Source of the DNA: Kiloniella litopenaei
GTDB taxonomy: Bacteria > Pseudomonadota > Alphaproteobacteria > Kiloniellales > Kiloniellaceae
NCBI RefSeq assembly: GCF_000982415.1
Contig: NZ_LANI01000005.1
Span: 62,001 to 126,000 of the forward strand
Length of the DNA stretch: 64,000 nucleotides
Direction: 5' to 3'
The position numbers and the translations under genes were made by a program. Under the pieces are notes generated by a model. It did not search any database. It had not been told where the DNA came from and saw only the letters and a program-made list of their open reading frames with translations. Of the stretch, positions 35,125 through 44,150 are shown piece by piece (position 1 is the stretch's first letter; every line of letters starts with the position of its first letter).

Positions 35125-35667
35125 TTATTTCAGGCGATCTTTATCGCTTTCGGTGACGTCCTGATAGTCTCCGTCAATGACGGTGTCATCATTTTTATTC
35201 CAGGCACCTGCCTTACCGAAGGGAGATTGTGCGCGGAAATCACCAGACTGCTGGTGATTGGAAAATCCTTGAGAATGAAAGCCCTGATTTTGGTATCTGG
35301 AGTTTTGTAGGCCATGGGAAATGCGTTGACCCAGAGTATTGCGCAGCAGTTCTCTGACCGGGGGGATTAGCAGGGCAAAGCCAATGCTGTCTGTAACAAA
35401 GCCGGGGGTGAGCAAAAGAGCACCGGCAGCAAGAAGACACAGACCATCAAACAATTCTTTGGCAGGAACAGCGCCCTGATTAAGCTGTTTTTGAGCATTC
35501 GCAAGAGTTGCTATGCCTTGGTGACGAAGCATCCCGGTGCCAATTACAGCTGTCAAAATGATTAAGCCAATCGTGCTCCAGAGACCGATTTGATCGCCAA
35601 CTTGAATCAATACTGCGATTTCCAACAATGGAATACCGATAAAAAGAATAAGGAAAACAATTCCCAT
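35125..35667 (-). CDS. fxsA: FxsA-family membrane protein
   Basis: 180 residues. FxsA domain: first helix FLILFIGIPLLEIAVLIQVG, second helix LWSTIGLIILTAVIGTGMLRHQG, then a re-entrant helical hairpin LLAAGALLLTPGFVTDSIGFALLIPPVRELL. The C-terminal 60 residues are polar, rich in Gln, Asn and Gly. The E. coli homologue relieves exclusion of phage T7 by F; the normal role is unknown. In many alphaproteobacteria it sits, as here, divergent from a Tim44-like gene and near secB. Confidence 0.92.
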   Translation of the reverse strand: MGIVFLILFIGIPLLEIAVLIQVGDQIGLWSTIGLIILTAVIGTGMLRHQGIATLANAQKQLNQGAVPAKELFDGLCLLAAGALLLTPGFVTDSIGFALLIPPVRELLRNTLGQRISHGLQNSRYQNQGFHSQGFSNHQQSGDFRAQSPFGKAGAWNKNDDTVIDGDYQDVTESDKDRLK

Positions 35668-35781
35668 ACTTGCTCTTTCTTAAGCACTTGCCTATTTAAT
35701 CAATATTAAGTGATTATGAATATAGTGATTAATGTCGTTTCTCACTAGTAGCTGATCGATATTTATTGAATCAAATCATAC

Positions 35782-36528
35782 ATGGGTAAGAACTTGCCTT
35801 TTTTCGATATCATTCTTCTTGCTGCAGTTGCAGTTTTCCTCGTCCTCAGGCTTCGCAGTACGCTTGGTAAGCGCACAGGCTTTGATGAAAAGCCTGACCA
35901 TGACCCTTTTCAGGATCGTGCTGAAAATGACAATGTTGTCAATTTACCAAGCCGTGAAGATAGACATGGCGGTGATTCACAGTTTTTGGATTCTAACGAT
36001 TCGCCCGCTAAAGAAATCCGAACGGGTTCCCTGCATGGCGGGAAAGTTGCTGTAGATGTTTTGCCATCAGATTCTGCATTGGCCGAGGGGCTCTCTGCAA
36101 TTCAGATGTCGGATCGATCTTTTGACCCGGCTGAATTTGTTCAGGGTGCGGGGGCTGCGTTCGAAATGATTATTGAATCTTTTGCGTCTGGCGATAAAAA
36201 AACCCTTCGTAATCTTCTGGATGATGACGTTTATCACGATTTTAAATCTGCGATTGATGAACGTGAAGCTCTGAAACAAACGCATGAAACCGTTATGGTT
36301 GGCATTAATGATGTGGATATTATTGAGGCCGAAATGTCAGGGCGCCATGCTGTTGTCACGGTCAAGTTTGTATCAGAACAGGTTAATGTAACCCGTGATG
36401 CAGATGGTAATACGGTCTCAGGTGATTCAAATCATGTGGCCAAGGTGACTGATATCTGGACCTTTACCCGTGATACAAGAAGCAAAGACCCAAATTGGCT
36501 ACTGGTGGAAACACGCAGTCCGAACTAA
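35782..36528 (+). CDS. Tim44-like domain protein
   Basis: 248 residues. A single N-terminal membrane helix (FDIILLAAVAVFLVLRLRSTLGKRTG), then a polar linker and a Tim44-like domain from about residue 105 (FVQGAGAAFEMIIESFASGDKKTLRNLL, ending in DIWTFTRDTRSKDPNWLLVET). Bacterial relatives of the mitochondrial import-motor subunit Tim44 are found mainly in alphaproteobacteria and probably attach to the inner membrane. Divergent from fxsA, 114 bp apart, and followed by mltA. Confidence 0.92.
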   Translation: MGKNLPFFDIILLAAVAVFLVLRLRSTLGKRTGFDEKPDHDPFQDRAENDNVVNLPSREDRHGGDSQFLDSNDSPAKEIRTGSLHGGKVAVDVLPSDSALAEGLSAIQMSDRSFDPAEFVQGAGAAFEMIIESFASGDKKTLRNLLDDDVYHDFKSAIDEREALKQTHETVMVGINDVDIIEAEMSGRHAVVTVKFVSEQVNVTRDADGNTVSGDSNHVAKVTDIWTFTRDTRSKDPNWLLVETRSPN

Positions 36529-36582
36529 GCTTCTACACAGGTTTGACTTAGATGACGGGCTATCAATGTTTATTTGGTAGTC

Positions 36583-37881
36583 ATGGGGGTAGCTTTGCAG
36601 ATTTCTTCGCGGATTGTTTCGACCAAGGGCCTTAAAGTTTCCATAAGATTACAGTGTCTTTACAGGAAATTATGGCTGATTTCCTTACCCGCAGTGCTGT
36701 TTTCATTAGCGAGTTGTGATCAGGCCGCAAAACCCCCTGCCCCCAGCGTGACAGTTGATGAAAACCTGACGCTGACCTCTGTCGGATACGAAGACCTGCC
36801 CGGCTGGCATGATGATGAGCTGTTCAAAGCCTATCCGGCGCTGGAAAGAAGCTGTGCCCGTTATCAAAAATGGCCGGATACCAAAAAGGTCGGCCCGGAA
36901 GGTATTGCTGGCAGTGCCGGTGATTGGAAAGCTTTGTGTGAGGATCTGAAGCTTTTCATGTCCAACCCGGATAACCACAGCGATTTCGGTGTCTGGCTCG
37001 AAGAAAATCTGACGCCCTATCATGTAAAGAATAATGCAGAACCCGAAGGTCTCTTTACCGGGTACTATGAAGCCGAACTAAACGGCTCTTTTGTCAAAGA
37101 CGAGACCTATAAATATCCCCTTTATGATGTACCGTCCGACCTTGTTTCTGTTCGCCTCAGTGACTTTGATAAAGAGCTTAAGGGGACGACAATCGTGGGA
37201 AAAGTCGAAGGTAATCGACTTGTTCCTTATCACAACCGTACTGAAATAGATGATGGCGTCCTTGAGGGACGCGATCTTGAGGTAATCTGGTCCGATGATC
37301 CTGTGGATGTATTTTTTCTTCATGTACAGGGATCTGGCCGGGTGAAAATGCCGGATGGGCAGGTTGTTCGCGTTGGCTATGCCGGAAACAACGGACATAA
37401 ATTCTATGCCATTGGTCGGGCATTGATCGACGAAAAGATTATTCCCCGGGATCAGATGTCCATGCAGTCCATCAGGACATGGCTTCGGGAAAATCCTGAA
37501 AAAGCCAATGAACTTATGCAGCGGAATAACAGGTTTATCTTTTTCCGGAAGATAGAAGGTGATGGCCCAATTGGTGCAATGGGGATTGCCCTCACCCCTG
37601 AACGCTCCCTTGCGGTTGATCCCCGTCATATGCCTCTTGGTGTGCCCCTGTGGCTGGATACCACATGGCCCGGGACGCAAAAGCCGTTGCAGAGGCTTAT
37701 GGTTGCCCAGGACACGGGCAGTGCTATTCGTGGCCCGGTAAGGGGGGATTTCTTTTGGGGACCGGGCGAGCCAGCTTTGGCTCAGGCGGGGAAAATGAAA
37801 CAAAAGGGACAGTATTACCTGTTGCTGCCAAAGACTGTTTCACCAAAATCTGTTTCGCCAGCGGAACAAGTAAGTGGTTAG
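36583..37881 (+). CDS. mltA: membrane-bound lytic murein transglycosylase A
   Basis: 432 residues from ATG 36583. Cuts peptidoglycan glycan chains, leaving 1,6-anhydro-N-acetylmuramic acid. A long positively charged start precedes the hydrophobic segment and a lipobox-like SLASC, so it is probably an outer-membrane lipoprotein. The MltA barrel carries GLFTGYYEAELNG and PYHNRTEIDDG; the catalytic 3D-type domain near the end holds MVAQDTGSAIRGPVRGDFFWG with the key aspartate. Sits 54 bp after the Tim44-like gene, and the Smr gene follows. Confidence 0.95.
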   Translation: MGVALQISSRIVSTKGLKVSIRLQCLYRKLWLISLPAVLFSLASCDQAAKPPAPSVTVDENLTLTSVGYEDLPGWHDDELFKAYPALERSCARYQKWPDTKKVGPEGIAGSAGDWKALCEDLKLFMSNPDNHSDFGVWLEENLTPYHVKNNAEPEGLFTGYYEAELNGSFVKDETYKYPLYDVPSDLVSVRLSDFDKELKGTTIVGKVEGNRLVPYHNRTEIDDGVLEGRDLEVIWSDDPVDVFFLHVQGSGRVKMPDGQVVRVGYAGNNGHKFYAIGRALIDEKIIPRDQMSMQSIRTWLRENPEKANELMQRNNRFIFFRKIEGDGPIGAMGIALTPERSLAVDPRHMPLGVPLWLDTTWPGTQKPLQRLMVAQDTGSAIRGPVRGDFFWGPGEPALAQAGKMKQKGQYYLLLPKTVSPKSVSPAEQVSG

Positions 37882-38032
37882 GGTGAAGTACCCTCTTTTG
37901 ATCGAAATAACAGAGAAGATACTTGCAATTTTCAGGTAACTTGATTACCTCCGCATCAGTTGCGCGTAAATGACAGTATGCTTGGCGCAAGAAGAGACTA
38001 TCTTGGTCTCCCTATTATTCCGGTGATACTGC

Positions 38033-38635
38033 GTGGCCAAAAAAGATAAAAACATATCTTCGAAACCAAAGGATTCTGATCTCTGGCGTTCTGTCTCTAC
38101 GACAGTTAAACCACTGGAGAACAGAGATTATTTTGTCTTTGGTCGGGCTCTGCCCCAACCGGAGTTTGATCCGGATCATCTGGAAGCCGACATTCCAAAC
38201 CTGAAAGAAGATCAGCCTTTCAAATCCTATCGCAGTGCGCCAACGGCCCCGAGACCAAGCAAGAAGAAACAGAATCAGGGTCCCTTGAGCCATGGGCAGG
38301 TCGAAAACATGGATCGGCGTCAGGCTGAGCGTTTTATCAAGGGGAAACTGCCTATAGAGGCTGTGCTGGATCTGCACGGGCAGACGCAGGCACAGGCGCA
38401 AAGCTCTCTGGAGCGTTTTATCAGGGACTGTCGTGCACGTGATTTGCGTAATGTCATTGTGATCACGGGCAAAGGATCAGGACCGCAGTCACAGGGCGTG
38501 TTAAAATCCATGGTACCCCATTGGTTGAATGAAGAGCCAAATCGCAGCGCTATTTTAGCCTTTAGCCATGCCAAACATTATCATGGCGGCAGTGGAGCTC
38601 TATATGTTCTCTTGAAAAGACGGCGAGAAAGTTAG
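38033..38635 (+). CDS. Smr/MutS2-C domain protein
   Basis: 200 residues from a GTG start. The N-terminal half is charged and low-complexity. The C-terminal Smr domain (about residues 105-200) has the signature LDLHGQTQAQAQSSLERFI, the glycine-rich VITGKGSG and the final HYHGGSGALYVLLKRR. Stand-alone Smr proteins of this type (as E. coli SmrA/SmrB) are nucleases; SmrB cuts mRNA at collided ribosomes. In alphaproteobacteria the gene typically follows mltA, as here. RNA or DNA as the target is not settled for this family member. Confidence 0.92.
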   Translation: MAKKDKNISSKPKDSDLWRSVSTTVKPLENRDYFVFGRALPQPEFDPDHLEADIPNLKEDQPFKSYRSAPTAPRPSKKKQNQGPLSHGQVENMDRRQAERFIKGKLPIEAVLDLHGQTQAQAQSSLERFIRDCRARDLRNVIVITGKGSGPQSQGVLKSMVPHWLNEEPNRSAILAFSHAKHYHGGSGALYVLLKRRRES

Positions 38636-38646
38636 AGACTGTTCGC

Positions 38647-38675
38647 TCGATACATCGCTGTAATTGTTATATAAT
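38647..38675 (+). promoter_or_regulatory. predicted promoter giving a leaderless XRE mRNA
   Basis: -10 TATAAT at 38670-38675 and -35-like TCGATA at 38647-38652 (17-bp spacer, four of six matches). Transcription would start near 38682, the A of the ATG, and no Shine-Dalgarno sequence precedes that ATG. Confidence 0.5.
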
Positions 38676-38681
38676 GTTTAC

Positions 38682-39065
38682 ATGACACCCTTTGGACACA
38701 AGCTGCGCGAAATTCGGGCAGAGCGCAATATTACCCTCAAGGACATGGCAAAAGGCCTTGGCGTTTCGTCTGCTTACCTGTCGTCTATTGAACACGGGCA
38801 CCGGGGGCAGCCAAGCCGTCGTTTTGTGCACCGGGTGTGTCAGTATCTCAATATTATCTGGGATGACGCGGAAGCACTGGAAGAACTGGCCATAAGATCT
38901 GATCCCAAGGTATCGGTAAACACGGCAGGACTATCGCCAAAAGCTACTTACTTTGCGAACTGCCTCGCCGAAAAAATATCGACGCTGGATGATGAAGAGA
39001 TAGAAGCCATGATGAAAGTTATGAACCAAGAATTTGATGATAATCTTGGGCCTTCTACTGAATAG
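38682..39065 (+). CDS. XRE-family helix-turn-helix regulator
   Basis: 127 residues from ATG 38682. N-terminal HTH of the Cro/CI (XRE) type: LREIRAERNITLKDMAKGLGVSSAYLSSIEHG, followed by RRFVHRVCQYLNIIWDDAEALEELA, which matches small regulators common in Rhizobiales and Rhodospirillales. The C-terminal half (AKISTLDDEEIEAMMKVMNQEF-like, Glu-rich) is helical and may dimerise. Target unknown; it may regulate its own gene. Follows the Smr gene by 46 bp but seems to have its own promoter. Confidence 0.9.
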   Translation: MTPFGHKLREIRAERNITLKDMAKGLGVSSAYLSSIEHGHRGQPSRRFVHRVCQYLNIIWDDAEALEELAIRSDPKVSVNTAGLSPKATYFANCLAEKISTLDDEEIEAMMKVMNQEFDDNLGPSTE

Positions 39066-39122
39066 AAAATTATTAAATTTAGCCTTACATTTACTGTGAG
39101 TGTGTCTTGTGAAATCAGGCAT

Positions 39123-39149
39123 TAAAAAGGCGCTAAAAAGCGCCTTTTG
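39123..39149 (+). terminator. terminator after XRE gene
   Basis: Stem AAAAAGGCGC / GCGCCTTTT with a short A-rich loop, then TGTTGTT. It lies between the convergent XRE and msrA genes and can serve both. Confidence 0.85.
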
Positions 39150-39184
39150 TTGTTATTGATCTGTTAAATCAATAGATTATAGAT

Positions 39185-39691
39185 CTACTCAGCTACTTCA
39201 CGTTTGGGTAACTTCCAGTTTGGTCGTGGGAAGTGGCAGGTATAGCCGTTGGGCACGCGTTCCAGATAATCCTGATGCTCAACCTCTGCTTCCCAGAAAT
39301 CACCCGCGGGCTCAACTTCTGTGACGACCTTTCCGGGCCACAGACCGCTGGCATCGACATCGGCAATGGTGTCGATGGCGATCTGTCGCTGGCCTTCATT
39401 AACGTAGTATATGGCTGAACGATAGGAAGCGCCGCGATCGTTTCCCTGTCGATTGGGCGTGGAAGGGTCGTGAATCTGGAAGAAGAACTCCAGCAGGTCC
39501 CGGTAAGTGATCTGGGCCGGATTGTACAGAATCTCGATACCCTCGGCATGGGTACCGTGATTGCGGTAGGTTGCATTTTCAACATCCCCGCCCGTATAGC
39601 CGACCCTGGTTTTCTCTACGCCGGGAAGCTTTCTTATCAAGTCTTGCATGCCCCAAAAACACCCGCCGGCCAATATGGCTTTTTCAGTCAT
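39185..39691 (-). CDS. msrA: peptide-methionine (S)-S-oxide reductase
   Basis: 168 residues. Repairs the S form of methionine sulfoxide in proteins. Catalytic C11 in [11 protein letters not shown], followed by [31 protein letters not shown]-type family residues (seen in two pieces, [12 protein letters not shown] and [14 protein letters not shown]), [16 protein letters not shown] and [17 protein letters not shown]. The start codon directly follows the msrB stop, so msrB-msrA are translated from one mRNA. Probably used against oxidative damage. Confidence 0.97.
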   Translation of the reverse strand: MTEKAILAGGCFWGMQDLIRKLPGVEKTRVGYTGGDVENATYRNHGTHAEGIEILYNPAQITYRDLLEFFFQIHDPSTPNRQGNDRGASYRSAIYYVNEGQRQIAIDTIADVDASGLWPGKVVTEVEPAGDFWEAEVEHQDYLERVPNGYTCHFPRPNWKLPKREVAE

Positions 39692-40138
39692 CTATACGTC
39701 CTCTACCTGATCTAGATATTCACCATAACCTTCTGCTTCCATTTCGCTTTTGGCAATGAATTTCAGCGAAGCAGAATTGATACAGTACCTCAGACCACCT
39801 TTGTCGGTTGGCCCATCAGTGAATACGTGACCCAAATGACTGTCACCGTGTTTGGACCTTACTTCCACGCGCTCCATTCCATGAGTACTGTCCCTAAGTT
39901 CAGCGATATGTGCAGGCACAATTGGTTTGGTAAAGCTTGGCCATCCACAGTGGCTTTCATATTTATCTGACGAGGCAAAGAGAGGCTCCCCGGAAACGAT
40001 ATCAACATAGATACCAGCCTCTTTGTTTTCCAGATATTCCCCGGTATAGGGTCGTTCCGTCCCATTTTCCTGCGTCACCCGATATTGTTCGGGTGTCAGC
40101 TGTGCGATTGCCTCTTGATCTTTTTTATAGGTCTTCAT
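39692..40138 (-). CDS. msrB: peptide-methionine (R)-S-oxide reductase
   Basis: 148 residues. Reduces the R form of methionine sulfoxide. Catalytic C119 ([11 protein letters not shown]) and the probable resolving C64 (HCGWPSF) are present, with [10 protein letters not shown]. The two CxxC pairs that bind structural zinc in most MsrB enzymes are absent (the first would fall at [13 protein letters not shown]), so this is a zinc-free form. Its stop is immediately followed by the msrA start on the same strand. Confidence 0.96.
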   Translation of the reverse strand: MKTYKKDQEAIAQLTPEQYRVTQENGTERPYTGEYLENKEAGIYVDIVSGEPLFASSDKYESHCGWPSFTKPIVPAHIAELRDSTHGMERVEVRSKHGDSHLGHVFTDGPTDKGGLRYCINSASLKFIAKSEMEAEGYGEYLDQVEDV

Positions 40139-40288
40139 GACAACAAGGTCCTTTTATCACCATTTCTTATAGGCATATGGGGCGTGTGGGCCGTAAATGC
40201 CAAGTGATCTGACTATAAACTTTATGTGAAGAAGATTTTGCAGGTTTCTGTTTAGGGAAAAGCTTTTAGTTGTTTTGGTTAGAAAAGA

Positions 40289-40325
40289 AAAATGCAGGTG
40301 AGATATCCCACCTGCATTTTGTCAT
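40289..40325. terminator. strong hairpin between DUF1737 gene and msrB
   Basis: Perfect 12-bp stem AAAATGCAGGTG / CACCTGCATTTT with an 8-base loop. On the minus strand it lies 36 bases after the DUF1737 stop and ends in a U-run, a good intrinsic terminator for that gene or for hslVU transcripts. Confidence 0.88.
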
Positions 40326-40355
40326 TAACCTAGAGAATTTATTGGCAGAAAGAAT

Positions 40356-40535
40356 TTAGTCTTTTTCTCTGCCTTCTGGCCAGATAACAGCTTGCCCGCA
40401 GATGACATCTTCACCGTTGAATGTCAGGGAAGGAGAGCCATAGAGCTGATACCCGTCTTCCAGCGCCTGAGAGATGCGTTTGCAAAATTTGTCATCATCC
40501 TTACCAGTAATAAAGCGATAGCCTTGTTTCATCAT
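40356..40535 (-). CDS. DUF1737 small protein
   Basis: 59 residues, a small gene found by reading the gap between hslU and msrB. The translation runs MMKQGYRFITGKDDDKF through GYQLYGSPSLTFNGED to VICGQAVIWPEGREKD. This matches the DUF1737 family: an N-terminal YRFITG, the GYxLYGSP turn and the late ICGQA sequence. GGAAAG lies just upstream of the ATG pair (40535/40532). It is 20 bp downstream of the hslU stop on the same strand, so it may share the hslVU mRNA. Function unknown; the domain is common in small soluble proteobacterial proteins. Confidence 0.85.
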   Translation of the reverse strand: MMKQGYRFITGKDDDKFCKRISQALEDGYQLYGSPSLTFNGEDVICGQAVIWPEGREKD

Positions 40536-40555
40536 CTTTCCTTCATTCCTGGCCG

Positions 40556-41890
40556 TTAGAGAATAAATTTAGACAGATCAGTATCTTTGGCAAGGCCAGA
40601 TACCTGTTCTGTTACGTCATCAGCGGTGATTGTGACGCTTTCGCCGCTTCTGTCTGTTGCGGTGAAAGAGATTTCTTCAAGCAGCTTCTCAAGCACAGTA
40701 TGAAGACGCCGTGCCCCGATATTCTCTACAGAAGTGTTGATTTCTGCAGCAAGGTCCGCAAGTGCATCAATAGCTGAATCTTCAAAGGAAAGTGTCAGGT
40801 CTTCGGTACCCATCAAGGCAATATATTGCTTGATGAGGCTGTTTTCCGGCTCCATGAGGATACGTTTCATATCATCACGGCTCAGGGCATTCAGCTCTAC
40901 GCGAATAGGCAAGCGCCCCTGAAGTTCCGGCAGCATGTCAGATGGCTTGGACAGGTGGAATGCACCGGATGCGATGAAGAGAATGTGATCGGTTTTAACG
41001 GCACCGTGTTTTGTACTGACGGTCGTTCCTTCGATTAGCGGCAACAGATCACGTTGAACCCCTTCGCGACTGACATCGCCACCTGAACGTTCTGAGCGGA
41101 TGGTGATTTTGTCGATCTCGTCCAGGAAGACGATCCCGTTCTGTTCAACATTGCGAATAGCGTCCTGAACAAGACTTTCTTCATCCAGTAGCTTGTCGCT
41201 TTCTTCTGTCATCAACAGGTCGTATGACTCTTCCACTTTCAGGCGGCGTTTTTTGGTTTTCTGACCAAAGCCTTTACCAAAGATATCCCCCAGATTCAGC
41301 ATACCCATGCTAGCGCCCGGCATGCCCGGAATGTCCATCGTTGGCATTTGCATACCGCTGTGATCTGTGACCTCAACTTCGATTTCTTTGTCGTTCAGTT
41401 GACCTTCACGAAGCATTTTTCGGAATTTTTGTCGGGTTTCTTCGCTGGATCCTTCGCCAACCAAGGCATCAAGAACGCGGTTTTCAGCGTTCTGTTCTGC
41501 TTGGGCGGTAACAGATTTACGCTGGCTTTCGCGGGTTAAAAGAATAGAGGCATCAACCAGATCACGAATAATCTGTTCAACATCACGACCGACATAACCA
41601 ACTTCGGTGAACTTTGTTGCTTCTACTTTCAGAAAAGGCGCATTTGCCAGTTTTGCCAGACGGCGTGCTATTTCAGTTTTACCAACACCTGTTGGGCCGA
41701 TCATAAGAATGTTTTTTGGTAAAACTTCTTCACGCATATCATCGCTAAGCTGTTGGCGTCTCCAACGGTTGCGCAGGGCAATGGCAACAGCGCGCTTGGC
41801 TTCATTTTGTCCAACGATGTAGCGGTCCAGCTCTGATACGATTTCACGCGGGCTAAAAGTGCTGGCGTGTTGAATGTTATTTTCGGTCAT
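40556..41890 (-). CDS. hslU: ATP-dependent protease ATPase subunit HslU (ClpY)
   Basis: 444 residues. AAA+ unfoldase that feeds substrates into the HslV chamber. Walker A in [17 protein letters not shown], pore motif region [15 protein letters not shown], Walker [11 protein letters not shown], sensor and arginine residues in [12 protein letters not shown], and the C-terminal tail DLSKFIL that docks on HslV. The inserted I domain (about residues 115-245) is Gln/Glu-rich with an MGMLNLG stretch. Its ATG overlaps the hslV stop (TAATG). Operon hslV-hslU-DUF1737. Confidence 0.98.
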   Translation of the reverse strand: MTENNIQHASTFSPREIVSELDRYIVGQNEAKRAVAIALRNRWRRQQLSDDMREEVLPKNILMIGPTGVGKTEIARRLAKLANAPFLKVEATKFTEVGYVGRDVEQIIRDLVDASILLTRESQRKSVTAQAEQNAENRVLDALVGEGSSEETRQKFRKMLREGQLNDKEIEVEVTDHSGMQMPTMDIPGMPGASMGMLNLGDIFGKGFGQKTKKRRLKVEESYDLLMTEESDKLLDEESLVQDAIRNVEQNGIVFLDEIDKITIRSERSGGDVSREGVQRDLLPLIEGTTVSTKHGAVKTDHILFIASGAFHLSKPSDMLPELQGRLPIRVELNALSRDDMKRILMEPENSLIKQYIALMGTEDLTLSFEDSAIDALADLAAEINTSVENIGARRLHTVLEKLLEEISFTATDRSGESVTITADDVTEQVSGLAKDTDLSKFIL

Positions 41891-42447
41891 TATTTGGCGT
41901 CCATACTTTCGACGATCAAATTGGAATTAGTGAAAACGCAGATATCTGCGGCAATGCCAAGGGACTTTCTGGCGATCTCTTCGGCTTCCATGCCATCGAT
42001 ATCAATAAGTGCTTTTGCAGCTGACAAGGCAAATGATCCGCCGGATCCAATACCCATCAAGCCGTCTTCAGGTTCCAGAACATCGCCGTTACCTGTCAAA
42101 ATCAAAGATGTTGTGGCATCGGCTACAACCATCATTGCTTCAAGTCGGCGAAGATACCGATCAGTTCGCCAGTCCTTTGCCATTTCGACACAGGCGCGTG
42201 TCAGCTGGCTGGGGTAGCTTTCCAGCTTGGCTTCCAGGCGTTCAAAAAGAGTAAAAGCATCGGCAGTCGCCCCGGCAAAACCAGCGATAACATCGCCTTT
42301 GCCCAATCGACGTACTTTGCGTGCATTTGCTTTGATAACGGTGTTGCCCAGGCTCACTTGGCCATCGCCGGCTATAACAACCTTGTTACCTTTGCGGACA
42401 GACAGGATCGTCGTGCCGCGCCATTTAATTGGATCGTGTTCAGACAT
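41890..42447 (-). CDS. hslV: ATP-dependent protease subunit HslV (ClpQ)
   Basis: 185 residues from ATG 42447 ([11 protein letters not shown]). Proteasome-like threonine peptidase. Processing before T12 ([12 protein letters not shown]) would expose the N-terminal nucleophile; the catalytic lysine is in NARKVRRLG, and [14 protein letters not shown] lines the core. Forms a complex with HslU to degrade misfolded and regulatory proteins under stress. An in-frame ATG at 42465 would add six residues; both are before the propeptide cleavage site. Confidence 0.97.
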   Translation of the reverse strand: MSEHDPIKWRGTTILSVRKGNKVVIAGDGQVSLGNTVIKANARKVRRLGKGDVIAGFAGATADAFTLFERLEAKLESYPSQLTRACVEMAKDWRTDRYLRRLEAMMVVADATTSLILTGNGDVLEPEDGLMGIGSGGSFALSAAKALIDIDGMEAEEIARKSLGIAADICVFTNSNLIVESMDAK

Positions 42448-42867
42448 TGTTTTGAAATGGTCCATTCACTGCTTCACGTCAAGGGATGATCGTACGAGAA
42501 AATCAGGTTTATGCTAAGAAAAGCGGAAATTGTATCCTTTTTCGGTAATCCGTTTTCGTCGTCGTTTTGTTATGGTCTTGATTATTATTTTCTGGTCATA
42601 GGTAATACAAGCTATGGCGAGGGATGACAACCACGTCGCAGCGGCATTAATTTGATCCATTAAAGAAGGTTTTTGGTCAAAAAGAGACCTTTGATGGTTT
42701 AATCTGCCTGTTGGGTTAAATCTCTCTGGCATCAGGGGGGCTGACCTGTTACAAAAGCCGCGGCTTTACTAAGGAAAAAGCTGTTTAGTCGTCTATACAA
42801 TTTTGGACAAATTACGGATAGGCTTTTGAGTCTATGCATCCGATCAGTCATTGGGAAGGATACCCCC
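42448..42867. other. 420-bp divergent region between hslV and hisB
   Basis: No gene visible; short frames across it have no family features. It should hold the promoters of the divergent hslVU and histidine operons. A 14-bp perfect palindrome AAAGCCGCGGCTTT lies at 42754-42767. Confidence 0.55.
42754..42767. repeat. 14-bp palindrome upstream of hisB
   Basis: AAAGCCGCGGCTTT, perfectly self-complementary, about 100 bases before the hisB start. No T-run. Candidate operator for a dimeric regulator. Confidence 0.4.
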
Positions 42868-43455
42868 GTGCGGCAAGCAAGTATCGAGCGTAACACCAAC
42901 GAAACGCAAATTACGGCAACCATCAATCTGGACGGTTCCGGTAAATATGATGTGGAAACAGGTGTTGGATTTCTCGATCATATGATCGAGCAACTTTCTC
43001 GACATTCCCTGATGGATATAACGCTGCGTGCCAAGGGTGACCTTCATATTGATTTCCACCACACTGCAGAAGATGTTGGCATCGCATTGGGCCAGGCCTT
43101 TAAACAGGCTTTGGGTGACCGCAAGGGTATTCGCCGTTACGGGTCTTGCCTTTTGCCCATGGACGAAGCCCTGAGCCGGGTTGCACTGGATTTGTCCAAT
43201 CGCCCTTATCTGGTCTGGAACGTGAGCTTTGATCGCGACAAGATCGGGGATATGGATACGGAACTCTTTCGGGAATGGTTTCAGGCCTTCGCTTTTAATG
43301 CGGGCATGACTTTGCACGTGGATCAGCTTCACGGCTTTAACAATCACCATATTATCGAAGCCTGCTTCAAAGCTCTGGCACGGTCCATTCGTGAGGCAAT
43401 CGAGATTGATCCGCGTAAAGCAGATGAAGTTCCCTCGACCAAAGGTGTGCTCTGA
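42868..43455 (+). CDS. hisB: imidazoleglycerol-phosphate dehydratase
   Basis: 195 residues from GTG 42868, which has GGAAGGA 8 bases upstream; an upstream TTG at 42826 is unlikely. Sixth enzyme of histidine synthesis. Metal-binding motifs [35 protein letters not shown], and [21 protein letters not shown]. It is the single-function form without the phosphatase domain. First gene of hisB-hisH-GNAT-hisA-hisF-hisE. Confidence 0.97.
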   Translation: MRQASIERNTNETQITATINLDGSGKYDVETGVGFLDHMIEQLSRHSLMDITLRAKGDLHIDFHHTAEDVGIALGQAFKQALGDRKGIRRYGSCLLPMDEALSRVALDLSNRPYLVWNVSFDRDKIGDMDTELFREWFQAFAFNAGMTLHVDQLHGFNNHHIIEACFKALARSIREAIEIDPRKADEVPSTKGVL

Positions 43456-43508
43456 TCAATCTGAGCTGATAGCAAACTTTTCAACGTAAACGTGATGAGG
43501 CATTGAAA

Positions 43509-44150
43509 ATGACGCTCGCGATCATTGACTATGGATCTGGAAACTTACGCTCGGCTGCCAAGGCTTTTGAGCGTGCTGCTGATGAATCTGGTCTGGGGAC
43601 GTCTGTTGTTGTGACAAGCGATCCGGAACAGGTACGTAAAGCAGATCGTATTGTATTGCCCGGAGTTGGCGCTTTTGCGGATTGTTGGCGTGGTCTGAAT
43701 GCTGCTGATGGCATGATTGATGTCCTGCGCGAACAGGTTATTCAAGGCGGCAAGCCCTTTATGGGTGTTTGTGTGGGTATGCAGTTGATGGCATCTGTCG
43801 GTCGTGAATACAAAGACTGTGAAGGTCTGGGGTGGATCCCAGGCGAAGTTGTCAAAATGGACCCGGAAGACCAAAGTCTGAAGATCCCGCATATGGGTTG
43901 GAATGAGCTGAATGTTCTGCAAGAGAACCCTGTTTTGGACGGGCTGGAAGACGGGACCCATATTTACTTTGTCCATAGCTATCACTATATCCCTGAAAAC
44001 CGGGATCATATCCTTGCCGAAGTTGAGTATGGTCACAAAGTTGTTGCTGTTATCGGACGCGATAATTTGATTGGTACTCAATTTCACCCTGAAAAATCTC
44101 AGGCCGCAGGTTTGAGCCTATTTGCCAATTTCCTGAAGTGGAAACCATGA
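43509..44150 (+). CDS. hisH: imidazole glycerol phosphate synthase, glutaminase subunit HisH
   Basis: 213 residues from ATG 43509. Class I glutamine amidotransferase that supplies ammonia to HisF. Oxyanion region [12 protein letters not shown], nucleophile cysteine in [10 protein letters not shown], and the His/Glu pair of the triad in [13 protein letters not shown]. 53 bp after hisB. Its stop overlaps the start of the acetyltransferase gene by ATGA. Confidence 0.97.
   Translation: MTLAIIDYGSGNLRSAAKAFERAADESGLGTSVVVTSDPEQVRKADRIVLPGVGAFADCWRGLNAADGMIDVLREQVIQGGKPFMGVCVGMQLMASVGREYKDCEGLGWIPGEVVKMDPEDQSLKIPHMGWNELNVLQENPVLDGLEDGTHIYFVHSYHYIPENRDHILAEVEYGHKVVAVIGRDNLIGTQFHPEKSQAAGLSLFANFLKWKP

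Noticed and set aside
37078-37803. 241-codon reading frame antisense to mltA
   Set aside because: Shadow frame in a certain gene; composition rich in His, Pro and Arg without motifs.
38033-39065. Smr protein plus XRE regulator as a toxin-antitoxin or defence pair
   Set aside because: The order mltA-Smr-XRE looks like ordinary conserved core genes, the XRE gene appears to have its own promoter, and Smr proteins have housekeeping roles.
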